Below are positions 6,628 to 15,394 of a DNA stretch of 64,000 nt, piece by piece. The first letter of the stretch is position 1; every line of letters starts with the position of its first letter. The notes beneath the pieces were generated by a model. The model saw nothing but the letters and a program-made list of their open reading frames with translations, searched no databases and was not told the origin of the DNA. The stretch lies in contig MKUN01000005.1 of NCBI GenBank assembly GCA_001897835.1, forward strand, positions 1-64,000, in the 5' to 3' direction. The stretch is from Bacteroidetes bacterium 46-16. Its GTDB lineage: Bacteria > Bacteroidota > Bacteroidia > Chitinophagales > Chitinophagaceae. The position numbers and the translations under genes were made by a program.

Positions 6628-9306
6628 CCTGTCGTAATAGCTCCTTCGCTTCACGATCTTAAGATCCTGCAATACAGCGGCTTTTACCTGCAGGGTGAAG
6701 TTATAATTCCTGTTTGGCCCGAAAGGTATGGTTGATAGGGTCATCTGCCAGCAGTGCAGGTCGCGGTACAGGTTCAGGCTTGTGATCTGTACTTGCTTTT
6801 GTGTAAAGTTATACCCGCTGGTAAATCCTACTTTCCATTTTGTGGTAATATTAAATTCCCCTCCAAACATAGTGTAATGGTTCAGTACCAGGGTGTCTTT
6901 TTTTGAATATGATGAGTAATTATTGTTCACGGTCATGGTATAGCTTAGGTTAAAACGCCAGGGAATATTAAAGTCCACATATTCTTCATAAGCAGCATTG
7001 CGCATAATACCTTTGTATTCATCTGTTTTTACGGTCTCATTCTTCTTCGATGGTTTCGAGGTGAAGTTCGCGCTCAGTGATAAGTTGGCATCGCTGAAGC
7101 GTGCTATACCTTTATTGGCTTCCCACATGGTTTGCTTCAGGCGCCGGCCTGTTTGATAGTCAAAGGCATATGGGTCAAAGTTAGCATTGGCAATAAAACT
7201 TACCTTCTCCAGCAGGTTGGTACGAAACGATACATTTATCGCTTGCCATTGGAATGAGTCCACGGCCAGGTTATAGCCGCTGTGTATGCTGAAGTTGTCT
7301 ATCAGGGCTATGTTCTTATAGCCGGTTATGGTGTCTTTCCCCGAGCGTACTTTTATTTGCAGGTTATTATCCAGTCCGAAACCAACAGTGCCTTGTTTGC
7401 CCGATGGTGGTGCACCGATAAGGTCCGAGCCAATGTATGGGAACAGGTATTGATAATTCTGGTAATTATTCAAAGTATCAAGCCGGGTGCGGTAATAATA
7501 GTTGAAGGGCGCCTTGCGGAAATCGGGGTTGTAATTAAAGCTGGCATTAGGTGTCAGCGTGTGCCTTATGCCCCTGAGTTTACCTTTCTTGAATATTTTC
7601 ATGCCGTATATCTTGGTGCTTAAGTTCATACTGGCATTAAAGTCCCTTGCTGTGTAGAAGCCTGAATTCTGAGTGCTGTCTATACGCAGGTCGGCATCAT
7701 TGTATTGCTGGCGCAGTTCTTTGGTGTACCAATATTCGTCATAGTTAACACCGAATGTAGTAGTAATGTATCGTAATATATTGTAGGAGGCATTTACAGG
7801 TATATGCTGGTGTATGCCATTGTCAAAGTCGCTCAGCGACAGGGTGTTGAAACTGAACAGGCTGTCGTAGAAGGTGGTCCTGTTCTTTGCGTCAAGGGTA
7901 TAGCTGGTGGTTATCTTATCATACCAGCGGCTGGCCCCCGATGCATGCTTGCTCTGGAAAGGGTTCAGTTGTGATACGTAAAAATTGATATCCGGCAGGG
8001 TCACGTTCACCTGTCTTGTCTGCGTGTTTTGATTATGGTTGGCGCTTATGGTCAGCCCGTAGGGTTTATTGATCCAGGTCTTGGAGTAGGTAATGTTCGA
8101 TTGGTATTGGTTCTGTGTTATCAGGCTGGGATCGTAGCTGTTATTCTGGTTAAAGTTGTTGGTTATGATATCTACCGATGCATTGAATGTTTCTCCCGGT
8201 TTTGCTTTAGGGTCTGTTTGGTGCCGCCAGTTTATTTTATAGTCCCGGCTTATCGAAGCGCCGGGTTCATAGTTTTCACCCGTTTTATTATAGTTGTAGT
8301 CAAATTCCAGGGCGCCTTTATAATGATAAATATTAGCATAATTGCTGATCGCGCTTACGCCATAGCTTCCTTTCGAAAAGATATTCGTACGCAGTTGCAG
8401 GTCGGCATGGTCATCCAGGTAGAAATAATATCCGCCGCTGAGCAGCCCCAGTCCACGTTGGGCTTCTACCGTATAAGTAGGCAATATAAAGCCCGAGCGC
8501 TGCCGCTGCGAGATAGGGAACAATCCAAAAGGAAGGAATAAAGGCGTCGGCACGCCTTCTATATATATGTTGGCCGGCCCCGATGCAATGACCCGCTCCG
8601 GCACCACCTTGATCTTTTTAGCTACAATGCCAAAGTGAGGTGTATCCAGTGCACAGGTGGTATATACATTGTAAAGGCCGTATATCGATTGGTCGGGGTT
8701 CCTTTTTATTTGCCGGCTGGCCACGAAGCCCTCACCGTATTGGGTACGTGCATTACGGGCTATAGCGCGCTTGCTCTTGAAGTTATATTGCAGCGAGTCG
8801 TAAGTATATTTATCATTGCCTTGTGAGAAGACCGGCCGCGATATTTGCCTCCCGTTGCTGTCGTATGCAGGGGCTGCCGTCACTATGCTGCTCTGTTGTG
8901 AGTAGGTCACGGTACTGGCATTCAGCTTCATATCTTCATAATTCACCTTAGCATCCCCATATAGATAAAAAACATCTTTGCGCAGGTCCAGCACCGCAGA
9001 GTCTTTAGCTTCAGCCGTTATTACAGAGGGCAGGGCATCTTTCGATATTTTTATGCCCAGCTTCTCCTCCAGGCTTTTATTGGCGGTACTGTCTTTTGAT
9101 GTTGTATCAGTTTTTAGTGAAATAGAATCAGGAGCAATATTATCTTTCGTATGTTTGCCCGTATCGGCTGCAATGGCAAGGCTGTCTTGTACTTTCGTCT
9201 GGCTATAAGCCGTATTTGTTAAGACAGATATAAAAATGAGGGCACATAGCCATACAATGCAGCGTACTGATGAAATTTTTGGAATAAATTTACCGCTCAG
9301 GCTCAT
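6619..9306 (-). CDS. lptD: LPS-assembly outer membrane protein LptD
   Basis: LptD is the outer-membrane barrel that, with LptE, inserts lipopolysaccharide into the outer leaflet. This 895-residue protein has a signal peptide ending near AYSQ. A Ser/Thr-rich stretch leads into a periplasmic OstA-like jelly roll (VFYLYGDAKVNYED, about 110-300), and the rest is aromatic-rich alternating beta strands typical of a barrel. The segment GVPTPLFLPFGLFPIS is characteristic of Bacteroidota LptD-like proteins. The ATG at 9306 (MSLSGKF) is chosen over an in-frame TTG at 9318. The gene is divergent from the amidase at 9382. Confidence 0.88.
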   Translation of the reverse strand: MSLSGKFIPKISSVRCIVWLCALIFISVLTNTAYSQTKVQDSLAIAADTGKHTKDNIAPDSISLKTDTTSKDSTANKSLEEKLGIKISKDALPSVITAEAKDSAVLDLRKDVFYLYGDAKVNYEDMKLNASTVTYSQQSSIVTAAPAYDSNGRQISRPVFSQGNDKYTYDSLQYNFKSKRAIARNARTQYGEGFVASRQIKRNPDQSIYGLYNVYTTCALDTPHFGIVAKKIKVVPERVIASGPANIYIEGVPTPLFLPFGLFPISQRQRSGFILPTYTVEAQRGLGLLSGGYYFYLDDHADLQLRTNIFSKGSYGVSAISNYANIYHYKGALEFDYNYNKTGENYEPGASISRDYKINWRHQTDPKAKPGETFNASVDIITNNFNQNNSYDPSLITQNQYQSNITYSKTWINKPYGLTISANHNQNTQTRQVNVTLPDINFYVSQLNPFQSKHASGASRWYDKITTSYTLDAKNRTTFYDSLFSFNTLSLSDFDNGIHQHIPVNASYNILRYITTTFGVNYDEYWYTKELRQQYNDADLRIDSTQNSGFYTARDFNASMNLSTKIYGMKIFKKGKLRGIRHTLTPNASFNYNPDFRKAPFNYYYRTRLDTLNNYQNYQYLFPYIGSDLIGAPPSGKQGTVGFGLDNNLQIKVRSGKDTITGYKNIALIDNFSIHSGYNLAVDSFQWQAINVSFRTNLLEKVSFIANANFDPYAFDYQTGRRLKQTMWEANKGIARFSDANLSLSANFTSKPSKKNETVKTDEYKGIMRNAAYEEYVDFNIPWRFNLSYTMTVNNNYSSYSKKDTLVLNHYTMFGGEFNITTKWKVGFTSGYNFTQKQVQITSLNLYRDLHCWQMTLSTIPFGPNRNYNFTLQVKAAVLQDLKIVKRRSYYDRVQ

Positions 9307-9315
9307 GAACTGGCG

Positions 9316-9323
9316 CAAAAATA
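9316..9323 (-). promoter_or_regulatory. -7 promoter element for lptD
   Basis: TATTTTTG on the minus strand matches TAnnTTTG, nine bases before the ATG at 9306. It shares the sequence CAAAAATAGTTATTTG (plus strand) with the E2 promoter. Confidence 0.5.
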
Positions 9324-9381
9324 GTTATTTGAAGCCTACGTTTATTAATTTGTATATTTAAACTCTTTTGTTAAGCACAAT

Positions 9382-10224
9382 ATGCGTACCAGATTTATAA
9401 CGCTTATATTCCTTTTGGGTTTTGCTCCTTTGTCTCTCTTTGCTGGTAACGGCAAACGGATCACAAAAATTGTCCTCGATGCCGGCCATGGTGGTAAAGA
9501 TATAGGTGCAAGAGGCAAATTCTCTATGGAGAAAGATGTGGCGCTTGACATTGTCCTGCGTATTGGCCGGCTCATCAAAGAGAATATGCCTGATGTCGAG
9601 GTGGTCTATACACGCACTACCGATGAATATCCTTCGCTTGTGGACAGGCATGAGATAGCCAACAAAGCCAATGCCGACCTTTTCATATCTGTACATATAA
9701 ATTCCACTGCCGATCGCATTGAGCGTAAGGTGGTAGGGCATAAATATGTGAAACGGGGCCGCAAGAAGGTACGGGTACCGGTATATAGCGTCATCCGCCA
9801 CCACGAGGGTAGCAGGCAGGGAACCGAGACCTATGTACTTGGGCTGCACCGCAATGGCCAGAAAGAAGAGGCTATAGGTGAGTATGGCGAAACGGTAAGC
9901 GATGAGCCCGGCCTGCTGAACGAGGACGATCCACAAACAGGTATTATAGTAGCCCAGTATGCACAGGCTTTCCTGTCTAAGAGCGTAGCGCTGGGCACCA
10001 AGATACAGCAGCAGTTTTACAACCAGGGCAGGCCCGATTACGGAGTAAAACAAAAAGGTCTTGAAGTGCTAGCTGGCAGTGCAATGCCCGGCGTGCTTGT
10101 AGAATGTGGTTTTATTAACAATCCCGAAGAAGAAGAATACATGAATTCGGAAAAAGGGCAAAAAGAAATAGCTAATGCCATATATAAAGGTATAAAGGCC
10201 TTTAAAAGCGATATGGAAAAATAA
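9382..10224 (+). CDS. N-acetylmuramoyl-L-alanine amidase
   Basis: This zinc hydrolase cleaves the amide between MurNAc and the stem peptide in peptidoglycan. The 280-residue protein has a signal peptide (to about LSLFAG) and one Amidase_3 domain. Visible motifs are VLDAGHGGKDIGA (first zinc His), EKDVALDI (Glu ligand), FISVHINS (second His) and VECGFINNPEEEE (catalytic Glu). It is divergent from lptD, which fits a shared envelope-biogenesis role. It lacks an obvious peptidoglycan-binding domain. Confidence 0.94.
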   Translation: MRTRFITLIFLLGFAPLSLFAGNGKRITKIVLDAGHGGKDIGARGKFSMEKDVALDIVLRIGRLIKENMPDVEVVYTRTTDEYPSLVDRHEIANKANADLFISVHINSTADRIERKVVGHKYVKRGRKKVRVPVYSVIRHHEGSRQGTETYVLGLHRNGQKEEAIGEYGETVSDEPGLLNEDDPQTGIIVAQYAQAFLSKSVALGTKIQQQFYNQGRPDYGVKQKGLEVLAGSAMPGVLVECGFINNPEEEEYMNSEKGQKEIANAIYKGIKAFKSDMEK

Positions 10225-10383
10225 AATATTTCTTTATGGGTTTTAAAATCCAACTAAAGAGGATATATTTCCGTCATTATTCATAGTGATCAGGCAGAGT
10301 GGTAGAAATTAGAAATTTACTATTCTGTTGCATTTTAAAATTGTTTCGTTTATCTTTAAGCTTTGTTAAAAACATTCGCGCTA

Positions 10384-10935
10384 ATGAAAGCTCGTTTCAG
10401 AACCATTATTCTCTCGGCATTAAGTTCAGTTCTGGCCTTTTCTGCCGTTACTTATAATTCTTGTACGCCTGATAAATGCAAGTCTATACGTTGTGCCTAC
10501 GGCGGGGTATGCAAAGAAGGCACCTGCCTCTGCCAGTCTGGTTATGAAGGTAACCAATGCGAAACCGTTGTCAGGGACAAGTTCCTCGGCGTTTGGTCCG
10601 TATTTGAGAGTGGCACCATGACAGGCCAGCCGGCTAATTACACGGTATCCATACTTCCTGGCGATAATATCACAGATGTTAAGATCCATAATTTCTACAA
10701 CCTGCTTACCAACGATGTATATGCTATAGTAAAAGGTGACTCTTTGGTTATCAACAGGCAGAGCATCGACGGCAGAACGGTTATTGGTTATGGCTATCTC
10801 GATCCTGATAAACATTACACAGAGCATGGCAAGCTGATCGTACGCTACGCAGTTACGATTGATTCTTCAGGCCGCACGGATGATTATGGCCTTTATCCTC
10901 AATATGGTGGTACAGAGTCGCTGTGGAATAAATAA
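10384..10935 (+). CDS. Exported EGF-like domain protein, function unknown
   Basis: I do not recognise a specific family. The 183-residue product begins at the ATG at 10384 (MKARFRT) with a hydrophobic signal region followed by YNSCTPDKC, where the first Cys could be a loosely matching lipoprotein site. Residues about 27-60 form an EGF-like module: six cysteines with the C-x-C-x-GY-x-G-x-C ending (CLCQSGYEGNQC). The remaining 120 residues look like a beta-rich lipocalin-type domain (FLGVWSVFESGTMTG). EGF modules in bacteria usually serve extracellular binding. A strong terminator follows directly. Confidence 0.75.
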   Translation: MKARFRTIILSALSSVLAFSAVTYNSCTPDKCKSIRCAYGGVCKEGTCLCQSGYEGNQCETVVRDKFLGVWSVFESGTMTGQPANYTVSILPGDNITDVKIHNFYNLLTNDVYAIVKGDSLVINRQSIDGRTVIGYGYLDPDKHYTEHGKLIVRYAVTIDSSGRTDDYGLYPQYGGTESLWNK

Positions 10936-10956
10936 GATAGAACAACTTCTTTATAC

Positions 10957-10990
10957 AAGCCCCCGGTCATACCGGGGGCTTCTTTTTTTA
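10957..10990 (+). terminator. Rho-independent terminator
   Basis: AAGCCCCCGGT and ACCGGGGGCTT form an 11-bp stem with a 3-nt loop, followed by TCTTTTTTT. It terminates the EGF-like gene. Confidence 0.92.
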
Positions 10991-11010
10991 GTGCAGCACA
11001 AAACGCTAAT

Positions 11011-11046
11011 GGAGCGGGCTACAACAGCAAAGTTGTAGCCCGCTCC
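11011..11046. other. 15-bp perfect hairpin without T tract
   Basis: Bases 11011-11025 pair perfectly with 11032-11046 around a 6-nt loop (AGCAAA). It lies between a plus-strand terminator and the 3' end of the ccmF gene. No T run follows on either strand. It may be an RNA-stabilising 3' end, a rho-associated structure or a protein-binding site. Confidence 0.6.
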
Positions 11047-11164
11047 GTTTAAAGAATATGTCTTGGCAAGCCCTTTAGGCCTTGTAGAGAATCTGTTTTG
11101 CCCGTGGTATAATTACTTAGCAGCATTGCTGCCCGGCATCAAAGCTGTAAATAATATAATTGAT

Positions 11165-13603
11165 CTAGGCCAGCCTGTTCCTTAAACTAATGAGGAACCC
11201 GATCACCATCACGATCACACCCAGCCATACAAGGTTGATGTAAGGGAACAGCAGTGCTTTCAGCACTATATAGTCGTCTTTGGGATTCTCTTGTTTTACC
11301 TGTATCACAGCTGCCTGCTGCTCAGGCAGTATCTTTTCAAGCCGGGCCATAATACCCTCGCTTTTAAGCGTATCGGTTATTTGGTTGTCGTACTTGTCGT
11401 GTATATAATATATGGGGCGCAGTTCGCCTTTTTGTTCTTTAGTGTCGTAGTAGGCCAGGTCGGCGGTTACGGCTATATCACCTTCCTGTGGCACATACCT
11501 CGGGTCATTTATCTCGCGGTTAAAACCTTTGAAGATAAGATAGCCCTGGCCAAGGAAGATGCTGTCGCCCTGGTGCACGGTATGTTCTTTGAATTCACCC
11601 TTATCTTTAGGTACATAGTAAGATGTCACGTAAGTAAAGATGTCCTTATCCCAATAATGCTTCGATGCCGGGCTCGATACAAGGCCTGTTTGTCCTTTGG
11701 GATTCACGAAGGCATCAGGATATAAGGTGAACTGCTCTTTCACTTTTTTAGTTGCAGAGTCTATGCGTTCATAATCTACCCTAAAGAATGTACGTGGGTC
11801 TGATGACGATGTAGAATCTCCCCGGTAAATCGCATAATAATCGCCCAGGGCCACCTTTGCGTCATGGAATAATACTACATTGTCCCGGCTTTCTTTCGCA
11901 TTCTCGGCATCCGATTTCCCAAAGGGTATCACCACACCAAGCGTATTCACCGAGATCACTTGCTTATTGTACGATGATAGCAGGATACCCAGTAGCAGCA
12001 TGCCGAAACCAAGGTGTGCCACCGATGGCCCTAATTGTTTCAGTTTGCCTTTTTGTATCGCAATAGCATAATATATATTGGCAACTATAGCATAGCTGGT
12101 TGAGAACAGCAGGGTAGCATATTGCCAGGCCTTAATTTGCTGGGTAATGCCTATGAACAAGGCAAGCACGGCAGCTATGGCAGCAGTAATACCCATGCGC
12201 TTCAGCGCCTTTTTGGTATCGCTCTGTTTGAATTTCAGGTACAGTATAGTTGCCGATAGCAGGGCAATGATGATAGCTACCCATACCTGTATATTATTAT
12301 AGTGGGCCATAGGGTCCACAGGTGGGGCTACATCTTTACCCGTTATCCATTTTGCCAGCGGGCTCCATACAGGTATTGAGGTAGTGATACTGATCTGTAT
12401 GGCCGAAAGCAGCAGCACTACCGAACCAATGAACATCCAGAACTCACGCGAGCTGGTCGCTTCCTCTGTTTTTACCCTCGGTATTTGTTTCCACCGTTTT
12501 AGCAGCGAGCCAATGCAAATAATAAGTAACAGGCCCAGCACTACGATCAGGTGCCAGTACAGGGCACTGCCCTCGCCGGTGAAGGCATGCACCGATGTTT
12601 TGCCAAGTACGCCTGTTCGTGTCAGGAATGTAGAGTACCATACCAGCAGGTAAGTAAGCAGGAACAATATGAATGTGACCACCAGTGAGCGTTTGGTCGC
12701 CTTATAGACCAGCAGCGTATGCAGCCCCGCCACCAGTGTTAGCCAGGGCACCAGCGATGCATTTTCCACAGGGTCCCATGCCCAGTAGCCGCCAAAGTTC
12801 AGCGATTCATAAGCCCATGCGCCCCCCATCATAATACCTGTGCCCAATACGGCCCCTGAAAATAACGACCACCTTATGGTTGGCTTCACGAAGCTTTCAT
12901 AATCGCCCTTCCAGAGTGCCGCTACAGAATAGGCAAAGGGCATCAGTGTGGTAGCAAAGCCCAGGAACAGAACCGGGGGGTGTATCACCATCCAGTAATT
13001 TTGCAGCAGGGGGTTCAGCCCGTTCCCGTCCTTTACAAAGCTCAGGTAATTAGGACTGCTGAATATAGGTGCACCCTGCATCTGGTCGCGCAGCAGCATA
13101 AAGGGGGTACTGCCAACCTTAATATCCGGCCCAAAATAAAAACCCAGCAGCATTGTGGCCAGGCAGGCCTGCACGAACGAGATGATCGTCATCGTTCGGG
13201 TCTCCAGGGTTTTGGCAGTGTTCATTACGATAAGCCCCAGTATACTGTTCCACAGGGTCCAAAGCATAAAACTGCCTTCTGAGCCTTCCCAGAAGCAGGA
13301 CAAAAGATATTTGGAGCGCAGGGCAAGTGATGAGTGCTCCCAGGCGTAATGGTATTCGAAAAGGTGATTGGCAATGATATAATATAATGCAAAGAAAATA
13401 CCGACGATAGATGCCGTTTGCAGTATAAAACCATTGCGGGCCAGTATTTGCCACGAGCGGCTGTTGTAGGCATCACTTTGCTCCGTTTGTACGGCACGCC
13501 AATAGCTGAAGGTGCTGAATAATGCACTTACAAAAGTGGTGATCACAAAAAGATGGCCCAGTTTCCCGGGCCACAAATGTTCTCCTATGAATTGTGTATC
13601 CAA
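11165..13603 (-). CDS. ccmF: Cytochrome c haem lyase CcmF-like (CcsA family)
   Basis: CcmF transfers haem from CcmE to apocytochrome c at the outer face of the inner membrane. The 812-residue protein has many transmembrane segments and the tryptophan-rich WWD haem-handling region (NFGGYWAWDPVENASLVPW, about 247-265). A large periplasmic loop (about 560-780) precedes a final transmembrane helix. The only usable start is TTG at 13603: an in-frame TAA lies five codons upstream and the next ATG is far inside the protein. It is 72 bp downstream of ccmE on the same strand, so they are probably co-transcribed. No ccmH or ccmI is nearby. Confidence 0.93.
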   Translation of the reverse strand: MDTQFIGEHLWPGKLGHLFVITTFVSALFSTFSYWRAVQTEQSDAYNSRSWQILARNGFILQTASIVGIFFALYYIIANHLFEYHYAWEHSSLALRSKYLLSCFWEGSEGSFMLWTLWNSILGLIVMNTAKTLETRTMTIISFVQACLATMLLGFYFGPDIKVGSTPFMLLRDQMQGAPIFSSPNYLSFVKDGNGLNPLLQNYWMVIHPPVLFLGFATTLMPFAYSVAALWKGDYESFVKPTIRWSLFSGAVLGTGIMMGGAWAYESLNFGGYWAWDPVENASLVPWLTLVAGLHTLLVYKATKRSLVVTFILFLLTYLLVWYSTFLTRTGVLGKTSVHAFTGEGSALYWHLIVVLGLLLIICIGSLLKRWKQIPRVKTEEATSSREFWMFIGSVVLLLSAIQISITTSIPVWSPLAKWITGKDVAPPVDPMAHYNNIQVWVAIIIALLSATILYLKFKQSDTKKALKRMGITAAIAAVLALFIGITQQIKAWQYATLLFSTSYAIVANIYYAIAIQKGKLKQLGPSVAHLGFGMLLLGILLSSYNKQVISVNTLGVVIPFGKSDAENAKESRDNVVLFHDAKVALGDYYAIYRGDSTSSSDPRTFFRVDYERIDSATKKVKEQFTLYPDAFVNPKGQTGLVSSPASKHYWDKDIFTYVTSYYVPKDKGEFKEHTVHQGDSIFLGQGYLIFKGFNREINDPRYVPQEGDIAVTADLAYYDTKEQKGELRPIYYIHDKYDNQITDTLKSEGIMARLEKILPEQQAAVIQVKQENPKDDYIVLKALLFPYINLVWLGVIVMVIGFLISLRNRLA

Positions 13604-13675
13604 TTGGCTTGAAAATTAAAATTCAAAAATGAACCCAACAACATTGAGCTGTTCAACCTTGGGGCTATGGGCTCA

Positions 13676-14071
13676 TTAACTGGCATTGCCCACCACCATC
13701 TGGTCTTTTTTATACTTCGACGGGCATTTCATTTGTATCCCGGTACAGTGAAATGCATCACCATCTATATAGCCTTTCATTACGATCTGTTCCGAGCGCT
13801 CTATATCCCTTGGCTTCTCGCCGTTGAATATCACTTTATTGATATTGCCCGACTTGTCTTTCGCGTAGAACGTAAAATGGTTAGGATCTTTTACCGGGTC
13901 ATAATCCATGCTTTTGTCTTTATCCAGGTAACCTATCACATGGAATGCTTTGCCGGGCTGTTTAGCTGCAGATGCGAACGTTTCATAAGTGCTGAAATCG
14001 CCGAACATGCTAACGATAACACATACTGCCGCAGCTACAAGAACGAGGAGTACGATATGCGTCTTTTTCAT
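13676..14071 (-). CDS. ccmE: Haem chaperone CcmE with Cys-x3-Tyr motif
   Basis: CcmE carries haem in the periplasm for cytochrome c maturation. The 131-residue protein has an N-terminal membrane anchor (IVLLVLVAAAVCVIVSMFG) and an OB-fold. In well-studied CcmE the haem-binding motif is His-x3-Tyr. Here the equivalent position reads KCPSKYKKD, giving Cys-x3-Tyr. That variant is known from Ccm systems that lack CcmH and the binding histidine, as in Desulfovibrio. The ATG at 14071 (MKKTHIV) is used rather than a TTG six codons upstream. It precedes ccmF on the same strand. Confidence 0.9.
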   Translation of the reverse strand: MKKTHIVLLVLVAAAVCVIVSMFGDFSTYETFASAAKQPGKAFHVIGYLDKDKSMDYDPVKDPNHFTFYAKDKSGNINKVIFNGEKPRDIERSEQIVMKGYIDGDAFHCTGIQMKCPSKYKKDQMVVGNAS

Positions 14072-14086
14072 AATTTTTATGGATAG

Positions 14087-14094
14087 CAAAGTTA
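14087..14094 (-). promoter_or_regulatory. -7 promoter element for ccmE-ccmF
   Basis: TAACTTTG on the minus strand matches TAnnTTTG and lies 15 bases before the ccmE ATG. Confidence 0.5.
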
Positions 14095-14262
14095 CGACTA
14101 AATGGGATATAACTACCTCAAAAATTAGATGACAAAGTTCATCCGGCCGATGAAACGGGCCCCGGGAGCGATATGGCCGCTAAAAAACATGTACACATTT
14201 TCATATTTGCACATTTTTCACATTATTCATCTTAAATTCGCGCCCTAAATTGATTTGTAGCA

Positions 14263-15312
14263 ATGGCCGATCTTTCGAAGTTTGACCCCAACTCGGTAGG
14301 CTTAAGGTCCAATAATATATTTGGCCTGCCTTTTAGTGAAGATGAATCTGCATTGGTTTTACTCCCTGTTCCCTGGGAGGTTACCGTATCCTACAGGCCC
14401 GGCACAGCCCGCGGCCCCGAGCATATTTTCGATGCTTCCATGCAGGTAGATCTTTATGACCCTGATGTTGTGGATGGCTGGAAGAAAGGCTTTTACATGC
14501 TGCCGGTCGATAAGAATATCCGTAAAAAGAGCGATTTCCTCCGCCAGTGTGCCGAATTGATCATCTCCTACCTGGTAGAGGGCGGGCATGTAGCTAAGAA
14601 TGAACAGCTTTCTGAAAAACTACAGGAAATAAACTGCGGCGGCAAAATGCTGTACAACTGGGTGCACGAGATGACCGCCAGCCTGCTGAAAGAAGGGAAA
14701 AAAGTAGGGCTGATAGGTGGCGATCACAGTACACCCCTTGGATTCATCAAAGCTTTGTCTGAAGTGCATGAAGACTTTGGTGTGCTGCAGATCGATGCCC
14801 ATGCCGACCTGCGCAACGCTTACGAGGGCTTTACCTATTCGCATGCATCTATCATGTACAATGTACTTAAAGAGGTGCCGCAGGTAAAAAAACTGGTACA
14901 GGTAGGCGTACGCGACTATTGCGATGAAGAACTGGAAATGATACAGAACAGCAATGGCCGTATAACTACTTTCTTCGATCGTGATATAAAAGCTCAGCAA
15001 TACGAAGGTTCAAGCTGGAAACAGGTTTGCGAACAGGTAATTGACCAGTTGCCGCAAAAGGTTTACATCAGTTTTGATATCGATGGGCTTGATCCTAAGC
15101 TGTGCCCCGATACAGGCACCCCGGTTCCCGGCGGTTTTGAGGTAGAGCAGGTCTTTTATCTCTTCAGGTTGCTGCACGCCAGTGGTCGCGAACTAATTGG
15201 TTTCGATCTCAATGAAGTTTCCTGTGGTGAGCATAGTGTAGATGGTATCGATGCCATTGTAGGGGCACGCATACTCTACAAGCTCTGCAATTTCATGGTG
15301 GCGAATGTATAG
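14263..15312 (+). CDS. Ureohydrolase family protein (agmatinase/arginase-like)
   Basis: This is a binuclear manganese hydrolase of the arginase/agmatinase/formimidoylglutamase fold, 349 residues. The metal motifs are GGDHST (about 152-157), DAHADLR (about 178-184) and SFDIDGLDP (about 268-276), so both metal sites are intact. A 40-residue extra segment precedes the GGDHS motif, as in agmatinase-family proteins of Bacteroidota. Substrate preference (agmatine, guanidinobutyrate or formimidoylglutamate) cannot be assigned; no histidine-utilisation or polyamine genes are adjacent. The start at 14263 (MADLSKF) is the first ATG. Confidence 0.87.
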   Translation: MADLSKFDPNSVGLRSNNIFGLPFSEDESALVLLPVPWEVTVSYRPGTARGPEHIFDASMQVDLYDPDVVDGWKKGFYMLPVDKNIRKKSDFLRQCAELIISYLVEGGHVAKNEQLSEKLQEINCGGKMLYNWVHEMTASLLKEGKKVGLIGGDHSTPLGFIKALSEVHEDFGVLQIDAHADLRNAYEGFTYSHASIMYNVLKEVPQVKKLVQVGVRDYCDEELEMIQNSNGRITTFFDRDIKAQQYEGSSWKQVCEQVIDQLPQKVYISFDIDGLDPKLCPDTGTPVPGGFEVEQVFYLFRLLHASGRELIGFDLNEVSCGEHSVDGIDAIVGARILYKLCNFMVANV

Positions 15313-15394
15313 CATCATAGCCTGCGCCACTTTGTAGCATCCCGGCTAAAATATAATGTACGAACTTTCGGCTTTGCACATTATTTTTAACGCC

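Noticed and set aside
8029-8541. 170-codon open frame on the plus strand
   Set aside because: Antisense to lptD; hydrophobic composition arises from reading beta-barrel codons backwards.
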